DNA of 6,657 nt, taken from the NCBI GenBank assembly GCA_002771585.1, contig PCTT01000022.1, positions 1-6,657 of the forward strand, read 5' to 3'. The notes beneath the pieces were generated by a model. The model searched no databases. It had not been told where the DNA came from and saw nothing but the letters and a program-made list of their open reading frames with translations. The translations under genes and the position numbers were made by a program. This stretch comes from Candidatus Campbellbacteria bacterium CG22_combo_CG10-13_8_21_14_all_36_13 (lineage in GTDB: Bacteria > Patescibacteriota > Minisyncoccia > Phycocordibacterales > PCTT01). This document shows positions 1 to 3,423 of the stretch, piece after piece (position 1 is the first letter of the stretch; each line of letters opens with the position of its first letter).

Positions 1-80
1 GTTTTGCTTCAGCTATCAAGGAACTGGCTATATCTGCAGGTCTTTTTTCCATTGTTATTCTAGTGTCAACTGTATACTAA
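1..80 (+). CDS. 3' end of an unidentified gene, possibly a membrane protein
   Basis: An open frame enters from the left edge (first full codon at base 3) and ends at TAA 78-80. The visible 25 residues begin FASAIKELAISAG and end in a hydrophobic run, LFSIVILVSTVY, which could be part of a C-terminal membrane helix. The fragment is too short to assign a family. The stop lies 14 nt before the proposed rpsB -35 box, so this gene probably belongs to a separate upstream transcript reading the same way. It could also be a chance open frame. Confidence 0.4.
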   Translation, partial: FASAIKELAISAGLFSIVILVSTVY

Positions 81-93
81 CCCAGTGCAAAGG

Positions 94-122
94 TTGCAGA
101 ATAGGCATATTTTTGGTATGCT
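94..122 (+). promoter_or_regulatory. Putative sigma70-type promoter of rpsB
   Basis: TTGCAG (94-99) and TATGCT (117-122) are separated by exactly 17 nt, and the -10 box is preceded by TGG (114-116), giving an extended -10 (TGnTATGCT). The predicted transcription start, near 129, leaves a leader of only about 10 nt before the rpsB ATG. An alternative pair further upstream, TTGTTA (52-57) and TATACT (73-78), has a short 15-nt spacer and is less likely. The assignment rests on motif match and position only. Confidence 0.5.
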
Positions 123-138
123 CTTCGGGTATATATTT

Positions 139-864
139 ATGGAAAATACAAACGATACAAAAGAAATAGGTGTAGAGAAAAAGGAGCTCATTGAGCGGAT
201 GTTTGATGCTGGTACTCATTATGGGTATTCAAAATCAAGAAGACACCCTAGCTCAAAGGGTTATATTTTTGGCACAAAAAACAAAACAGATATATTTGAT
301 TTAGAAAAGACAAGTGATGCATTAATTAATGCAAAAAAGTTTATTTCTGAGGTTGCGATGTCTGGAAAGTCTATATTGTTTGTTTCAAGCAAGCCAGAGG
401 CTGGCAAATTGATAAAAGAGACAGCAGAATCAATTGGCGAACCATATGTGATTGGTCGTTGGATTGGTGGTACTTTAACTAATTTTGATACTATTAAAAA
501 ACGAGTTGCAAAACTTATTGACCTAACTTCAAAAAGAGAAAGCGGAGCTCTTTCTAAATATACAAAAAAAGAGCAGTTGCTTATGTCCAGAGAAGAAGAA
601 AAATTGGAAGAAAAGTTTGGTGGTATTTCGGGAATGTCTACATACCCAGGAGCAATATTTGTTATCGATTTAAAGAAAGAAGATATTGTTGTAAAGGAAG
701 CAAAAGTAAAGAAAATTCCAATAGTTTCTCTTTCTAGCTCTGACTGTGATTTAAAACTCGCTGATTATCCAATCCCTGGAAATGATACAAACCAGAAGAG
801 CATATCTTTTTTTCTAAAAGAAATCGCATCGGCGCACAAAGCCGGCAAAATGAGCAAAAAATAA
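139..864 (+). CDS. rpsB: 30S ribosomal protein S2
   Basis: Ribosomal protein S2 of the small subunit, located on the back of the 30S head-body junction. The 241-residue product matches the family along its whole length. The N-terminal block has DAGTHYGYSKSRRHP followed by YIFGTKNK and the DLEKT motif (about 23-57). RWIGGTLTNF (107-116) is the highly conserved core. A charged helical hairpin rich in Glu and Lys follows (about 117-160), then the FVIDLKKED strand and the IPGND signature (202-206). The ATG at 139 is chosen because homology begins just after it. A GTG at 85 would add 18 unrelated residues and lies upstream of the proposed promoter. There is no Shine-Dalgarno sequence; the leader is A/T only. 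tsf follows at the classic rpsB-tsf position. Confidence 0.97.
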   Translation: MENTNDTKEIGVEKKELIERMFDAGTHYGYSKSRRHPSSKGYIFGTKNKTDIFDLEKTSDALINAKKFISEVAMSGKSILFVSSKPEAGKLIKETAESIGEPYVIGRWIGGTLTNFDTIKKRVAKLIDLTSKRESGALSKYTKKEQLLMSREEEKLEEKFGGISGMSTYPGAIFVIDLKKEDIVVKEAKVKKIPIVSLSSSDCDLKLADYPIPGNDTNQKSISFFLKEIASAHKAGKMSKK

Positions 865-879
865 TTTTTTTGCTAAAAT
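853..879 (+). promoter_or_regulatory. A/T hairpin over the rpsB stop, with an extended -10 box for tsf
   Basis: AGCAAAAAA (853-861) and TTTTTTGCT (866-874) form a perfect 9-bp inverted repeat with the rpsB TAA stop in and beside its loop. Its right arm runs into TGC-TAAAAT (871-879), a good extended -10 box. Transcription from there would start near 886 and give tsf a leader of about 60 nt. No good -35 box sits 17 nt upstream. The hairpin has too little GC in its stem to be a convincing terminator, so rpsB and tsf may also be co-transcribed. Confidence 0.35.
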
Positions 880-947
880 ATAAAACTATATTAAAAACAA
901 TTTTATGAGTATTTTGATTGAAGCTCATAATTAAATTATTGAATCTT

Positions 948-1535
948 ATGGAAATCACAACAGAAAATATTAAGGAATTAAGAGATCAAACAGGCGTTTC
1001 TATTATGCAGTGTAAAAAAGCCCTTGAAGAGGCGGGTGGAGATATGAATCAGGCAATGGTAATTCTGCAAAAGAAAAGTGGCGCAACAGCCCTAAAAAAA
1101 GCCGACAGAAACCTAAAATCAGGCACAATAGCTTCATACGTGCATGCCGGAGGGACAGTTGCTACCCTAGTAGAGCTTGCTTGTGAGACAGACTTCGTTG
1201 CCCGTAATGAGGATTTCCAAAAACTTGCCTATGATATAGCAATGCATGTTGCCGCTATGAACCCTGTATTTTTGAGTATAGATGATGTGACAGAGGGGGA
1301 CAGGGCTGCTGCTCTTGAAGTATTTAAGAAAGAGGTTGAAGACAAACCAAAAGACATGCAAGAAAAGATTATTGAAGGCAAGATGAATTCGTATTTTCAA
1401 GACAAAGTTCTTTTAACTCAGGCATATATAAAAGACGGAGATAAGACTATTGATGATCTTATCAAGGGTGCAATACAGAAATTTGGTGAAAATATGCGTA
1501 TAATAAGATATACACGATTTGCTGTTGGGCAATAA
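948..1535 (+). CDS. tsf: Translation elongation factor Ts (short form)
   Basis: EF-Ts is the guanine-nucleotide exchange factor that recharges EF-Tu with GTP in the cytoplasm. The 195-residue product has the N-terminal UBA-like three-helix domain (about 1-40: KELRDQTGVSIMQCKKALEEAGGD). TDFVARN (81-87) is the segment that inserts against the EF-Tu nucleotide site. HVAAMNP (100-106) and the C-terminal NMRIIRYTRFAVG end follow. The protein is about 90 residues shorter than E. coli EF-Ts and close to the Thermus-type length: only one copy of the core subdomain is present. The ATG at 948 is chosen because homology starts there; the in-frame TTG at 918 adds ten residues from the A/T-rich spacer. 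There is no Shine-Dalgarno sequence. The next gene starts 4 nt after the stop. Confidence 0.96.
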   Translation: MEITTENIKELRDQTGVSIMQCKKALEEAGGDMNQAMVILQKKSGATALKKADRNLKSGTIASYVHAGGTVATLVELACETDFVARNEDFQKLAYDIAMHVAAMNPVFLSIDDVTEGDRAAALEVFKKEVEDKPKDMQEKIIEGKMNSYFQDKVLLTQAYIKDGDKTIDDLIKGAIQKFGENMRIIRYTRFAVGQ

Positions 1536-1539
1536 TATC

Positions 1540-1929
1540 ATGACACTAGAACTCATATTATTTTTGGTTTCAATTATTGGAATCGGAATTATGTTTTATA
1601 TAAAAGTACGTGAAATAAATCACGGTTATGTTGCATATCCAGAAAAGGTACGTGACAGCCTTGATACTTTTGTGGAGAGGGTTACTGATGATGCTCACAA
1701 TTTTTCACAAAAAATAAACCATATATCAATGGCTGCAGTGGTGACGAGAATGATGAGGACAATAACCATGTCTTTTCGTCTAATGTATAAGACAGCATTA
1801 ATGAGTGAAAATAAAATCATTAATTTCATAAAAGGCAGAAGGACTCTAAATAGGAATGGACATAGATCGGAATTTCTGGAACAGATAGAGGAACATAAGA
1901 AAGAGAACGGAGGAGAGATAGAGGAGTAG
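1540..1929 (+). CDS. Small single-pass membrane protein of unknown function
   Basis: 129 residues that I do not recognise. Residues 3-22 form one strong hydrophobic helix (LELILFLVSIIGIGIMFYIK), most likely a signal anchor. It is followed by a mostly helical, charged region with mixed polarity (about 35-98) and a very acidic, Glu/Lys-rich tail ending GGEIEE. The topology is probably N-out/C-in, because Lys and Arg follow the helix. ATG 1540 lies only 4 nt after the tsf stop, so it is presumably the third gene of the rpsB-tsf transcript; a TATAAT at 1499-1504 inside tsf might add expression but lacks a -35 partner. The intrinsic terminator 36 nt downstream closes the unit. Its position suggests co-expression with translation genes, not a specific function. 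Confidence 0.75.
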   Translation: MTLELILFLVSIIGIGIMFYIKVREINHGYVAYPEKVRDSLDTFVERVTDDAHNFSQKINHISMAAVVTRMMRTITMSFRLMYKTALMSENKIINFIKGRRTLNRNGHRSEFLEQIEEHKKENGGEIEE

Positions 1930-1935
1930 AGAGTT

Positions 1936-1960
1936 TATAAAGTCTGTAAAGTCGAAAGTT
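1936..1960 (+). repeat. AAAGTC microrepeat, intergenic copy
   Basis: Directly after the membrane-protein gene, TATAAAGTC, TGTAAAGTC and GAAAGT follow one another with a period of about 9 nt. TATAAAGTC and GTCGAAAGT both recur inside pheT at 5491-5526. It is not part of the terminator stem that begins at 1965. Confidence 0.5.
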
Positions 1961-1964
1961 AAGA

Positions 1965-2001
1965 AAACAAAACGGCTCATAAGTGAGTCGTTTTGTTTGT
2001 T
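1965..2001 (+). terminator. Intrinsic terminator of the rpsB-tsf unit
   Basis: Arm 1965-1979 (AAACAAAACGGCTCA) pairs with arm 1984-1998 across a TAAG loop. The 15-bp stem has a single G-U pair, and the right arm is itself T-rich and continues with GTT. The A-rich left arm makes it potentially bidirectional. It lies 36 nt after the stop of the preceding gene. Confidence 0.8.
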
Positions 2002-2009
2002 ATGGCTAA

Positions 2010-2062
2010 AACAAATTTATATGAAATTTGTTCGCCCGAACATTTTGCCCAGCAAAATGTTT
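2010..2062. repeat. Two consecutive perfect hairpins of unknown role
   Basis: Hairpin A pairs AACAAATTT (2010-2018) with AAATTTGTT (2024-2032) around the loop ATATG. Hairpin B pairs AACATTTTGC (2039-2048) with GCAAAATGTT (2052-2061) around CCA. CCC (2035-2037) and GGG (2065-2067) can extend B. Neither hairpin is followed by a T-tract on either strand as a normal terminator would be. No coding potential is visible here. Confidence 0.6.
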
Positions 2063-2066
2063 TAGG

Positions 2067-2081
2067 GAGCCACCTGTCGGA
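2067..2081. repeat. Direct repeat of the tRNA-Thr 3' end (distal copy)
   Basis: GAGCCACCTGTCGGA here is identical to 2250-2264, which covers the acceptor 3' strand and part of the T-arm of tRNA-Thr plus one flanking base. The copies are 183 nt apart in the same orientation; allowing one gap, the match extends through the following TTT. A third, inverted partial copy (GGTTCAAATCCGACAGGT) lies at 2194-2211. Duplicated tRNA 3' ends are the usual footprint of tRNA-targeted integration, but no integrase is present. Confidence 0.6.
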
Positions 2082-2213
2082 ATTTCACTGCTCGGCAACG
2101 CCTGCGCTTTGAGAACCTAAGGTTCTCAACGTCTGCTTTGGGCAGACTGCTCTCCTCTACGGGAGGACACCCAGTCCTCCCGACCCCTCCTCTGGTTCAA
2201 ATCCGACAGGTAG
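2067..2213. other. Structured element bounded by tRNA-Thr 3'-end sequences, possible ncRNA or integration remnant
   Basis: The ends are inverted copies of the tRNA-Thr T-arm/acceptor sequence. ACCTGTCGG (2072-2080) pairs with CCGACAGGT (2203-2211), then after a one-base bulge ATTT pairs with AAAT, making a 13-bp closing stem. Inside are three perfect hairpins in series: TTGAGAACC/GGTTCTCAA (2109-2129), GTCTGC/GCAGAC (2131-2147) and CGGGAGGAC/GTCCTCCCG (2160-2182). The whole could fold as one multibranched RNA or cruciform of about 140 nt. It is clearly richer in GC than its surroundings. I see no reading frame that resembles a protein. Transcription is not shown: reading from the tRNA promoter would have to pass the 2214-2246 hairpin. 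Confidence 0.55.
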
Positions 2214-2246
2214 AAAAATATCTTGCGATAAAGCAAGATATTTTTT
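2214..2246 (-). terminator. Terminator downstream of tRNA-Thr (probably bidirectional)
   Basis: AAAAATATCTTGC (2214-2226) and GCAAGATATTTTT (2233-2245) form a perfect 13-bp stem with a GATAAA loop. On the minus strand the stem ends in a run of T about 37 nt after the tRNA 3' end, as expected for an intrinsic terminator. The plus strand also has a T run (2241-2246). Confidence 0.7.
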
Positions 2247-2250
2247 CATG

Positions 2251-2323
2251 AGCCACCTGTCGGATTTGAACCGACGACCTACTCATTACAAGTGAGTTGC
2301 TCTACCAACTGAGCTAAGGTGGC
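2251..2323 (-). tRNA. tRNA-Thr (anticodon UGU)
   Basis: The minus strand folds as a complete cloverleaf. The acceptor is GCCACCT paired with AGGTGGC, the D-stem GCTC/GAGC with loop AGTTGGTA, and the anticodon stem ACTCA/TGAGT. The anticodon loop CTTGTAA gives anticodon TGT, which reads ACA threonine codons. The T-arm is GTCGG-TTCGAAT-CCGAC. The paired body is 72 nt, plus a T discriminator at 2251. CCA is not encoded (the next bases are CATG), so a CCA-adding enzyme is needed. It is transcribed divergently from pheS. Confidence 0.96.
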
Positions 2324-2341
2324 ACTAATTTAATAAAGGGA

Positions 2342-2369
2342 ATATTATCATAATTTCTTGAAAATACAA
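2342..2369 (-). promoter_or_regulatory. Putative promoter of tRNA-Thr
   Basis: On the minus strand TTGTAT (2369-2364) and TAATAT (2347-2342) are 16 nt apart, and the -10 box is extended by TGA (2350-2348). The predicted start, near 2335, is about 12 nt before the mature tRNA 5' end. The -35 hexamer is the same as in the divergent pheS promoter. Confidence 0.5.
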
Positions 2370-2380
2370 AACAAAATCCT

Positions 2381-2409
2381 TTGTATTCATGGGTATTTTT
2401 AGCTACAAT
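2381..2409 (+). promoter_or_regulatory. Putative pheS promoter giving a nearly leaderless mRNA
   Basis: TTGTAT (2381-2386) and TACAAT (2404-2409, five of six matches to TATAAT) are separated by exactly 17 nt. Standard spacing puts the transcription start at about 2416, one base before the ATG at 2417. There is no room for a T-box, attenuator or Shine-Dalgarno sequence. This geometry also decides the pheS start codon, because the earlier in-frame TTG 2381 and ATG 2408 lie inside the promoter. Confidence 0.6.
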
Positions 2410-2416
2410 GGTATCC

Positions 2417-3181
2417 ATGACTAAAAAAGAGGACAATAATCAAAAAGGGCATTATCACCCAATAACAATAGCAATAAGAAGGATAAATGAAATATTTGGA
2501 GATATGGGTTTTGATATTGCAAGTGGTCCCGAAATAGAAACAGAATATTATAATTTTGATGCATTAAACGTTCCAAAAGATCATCCGGCAAGAGATATGT
2601 GGGATACTTTTTGGTTGAAAGACAACCAGAAAGAAATCCGAAATCCGAAATCCGAAGCACGAAGACTTTTACGCACACATACGTCGCCGGTGCAGGTTAG
2701 ATATATGGAGGAGCACAAGCCACCATTCGCTATTATTGTGCCAGGAAAGACATTTAGATATGAAGCAACAGATGCAACTCATGAAGCGCAATTTCACCAA
2801 CTAGAGGGTCTTATGGTTGGTGAGAATGTTTCTATTGCCACAATGAGAGGAGTTTTGAAAAAATTCTTGAGTGAATTTTTTGGAGAAGACATGGATATCA
2901 GGATGAGGCCAGGATACTTTCCTTTTGTTGAGCCTGGTGTAGAAGTAGACATGAGACGCCCAGAGGGTCAGAAAGGCTCCAGTGGCGATAATCCATGGAT
3001 AGAGGTAATGGGTGCTGGAATGGTACACCCAAAGGTATTAGAGGGTGTTGGTATAGATTCCAGGGTTTGGCAAGGTTTTGCATTTGGTGTTGGTATAGAT
3101 AGACTCATTATGTTAAAAACAGGTATACCAGATGTGAGGATGTTATATAGTGGAGATTTAAGAGTAATTACTCAATTTTGA
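2417..3181 (+). CDS. pheS: Phenylalanyl-tRNA synthetase alpha subunit, N-terminally minimal
   Basis: Catalytic subunit of the alpha2-beta2 class II synthetase that charges tRNA-Phe with phenylalanine in the cytoplasm. The 254-residue product starts almost directly at the catalytic core. Landmarks are HPITIAIRRI (12-21), GPEIETEYYNFDALN (37-51), LLRTHTSPVQVR (84-95), class II motif 2 with FRYEATDATHEAQFHQLEG (103-121), FPFVEPGVEVDM (148-159), and motif 3 GFAFGVGIDRL (210-220). The tRNA-binding N-terminal coiled coil of about 85 residues found in E. coli and Thermus is absent; upstream sequence is promoter and tRNA. An extra peptide (about 69-83) between DTFWLK and RLLRT is encoded by a heptamer repeat. 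Stop is TGA. pheT follows after 242 bp. Confidence 0.95.
   Translation: MTKKEDNNQKGHYHPITIAIRRINEIFGDMGFDIASGPEIETEYYNFDALNVPKDHPARDMWDTFWLKDNQKEIRNPKSEARRLLRTHTSPVQVRYMEEHKPPFAIIVPGKTFRYEATDATHEAQFHQLEGLMVGENVSIATMRGVLKKFLSEFFGEDMDIRMRPGYFPFVEPGVEVDMRRPEGQKGSSGDNPWIEVMGAGMVHPKVLEGVGIDSRVWQGFAFGVGIDRLIMLKTGIPDVRMLYSGDLRVITQF
2633..2665 (+). repeat. GAAATCC heptamer array inside pheS
   Basis: Three perfect tandem copies of GAAATCC (2633-2653) are followed by two degraded units, GAAGCAC and GAAGA. The array encodes EIRNPKSEARR, which has no counterpart in the E. coli PheS segment between DTFWF and RLLRT. The 7-nt period is not a multiple of three, so the in-frame net length suggests selection on the outcome of an insertion or expansion. 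Confidence 0.75.
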
Positions 3182-3260
3182 TGAGAAGGGAGGGTGGTGT
3201 TGAAAAAGCATTAAATTTTGAAAAATATAATATTATCAAAATTCAAAAAACAAAAGAACA

Positions 3261-3400
3261 TTTAATTTTAAATTTTAAATTTCCAATTTTGCCTAGCCCG
3301 CTGACATGGTCGGCCAGGGAATAAATTTAAAATGAACGAATTTAAAATTAATACATTAAAAATTGAATTAAAATTAAAAATTTTAAATTCAAAATTCACT
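3261..3400. repeat. A/T microrepeat spacer with a central GC-rich hairpin (MITE- or REP-like)
   Basis: The pheS-pheT spacer (3182-3423) consists largely of variants of TTTAAAATT/AATTTTAAA. An 11-bp perfect inverted repeat (ATTTTAAATTT at 3272-3282, AAATTTAAAAT at 3323-3333) flanks a GC-rich island. There CCC-GCTGAC (3297-3305) pairs with GTCGGC-ca-GGG (3309-3319) around the loop ATG, with one T-G pair and a two-base bulge. The symmetry and the abrupt GC change suggest a small non-autonomous repeat element. No gene is supported in the spacer, and the lack of a T-tract argues against a terminator. Confidence 0.5.
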
Positions 3401-3416
3401 AAGTTAATTAGATATT
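3388..3416 (+). promoter_or_regulatory. Possible pheT promoter, leaderless type
   Basis: TTCAAA (3388-3393) and GATATT (3411-3416) are 17 nt apart and would start transcription at about 3423, directly before the pheT ATG, the same geometry as at pheS. In A/T-only sequence this match may be chance; pheT may instead be transcribed from the pheS promoter. Confidence 0.3.
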
Positions 3417-3423
3417 AAATTTT

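Noticed and set aside
2067..2213. tRNA pseudogene or integron attC site
   Set aside because: Only the T-arm/acceptor 3' part matches a tRNA, with no D-arm or anticodon arm. The attC consensus (RYYYAAC...GTTRRRY) and an integrase are absent.
1965..2246. CRISPR array
   Set aside because: The hairpins differ in sequence and spacing; there is no repeat-spacer periodicity and no cas gene.
2381..2416. pheS start at TTG 2381 or ATG 2408
   Set aside because: The extra residues (YSWVFLATMVS) have no family match, and both codons lie inside the -35/-10 promoter that would transcribe the gene.
2324..2416. T-box or Phe attenuator upstream of pheS
   Set aside because: The interval is only 93 nt, contains two promoters, has no T-box motif or terminator hairpin, and the predicted leader is about 1 nt.
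3181..3325. Small ORF overlapping the pheS stop (ATGA junction) and ending at the GC hairpin
   Set aside because: Its sequence is mostly translated A/T repeat, with no recognisable domain and no SD despite a G-rich start region; more likely chance.
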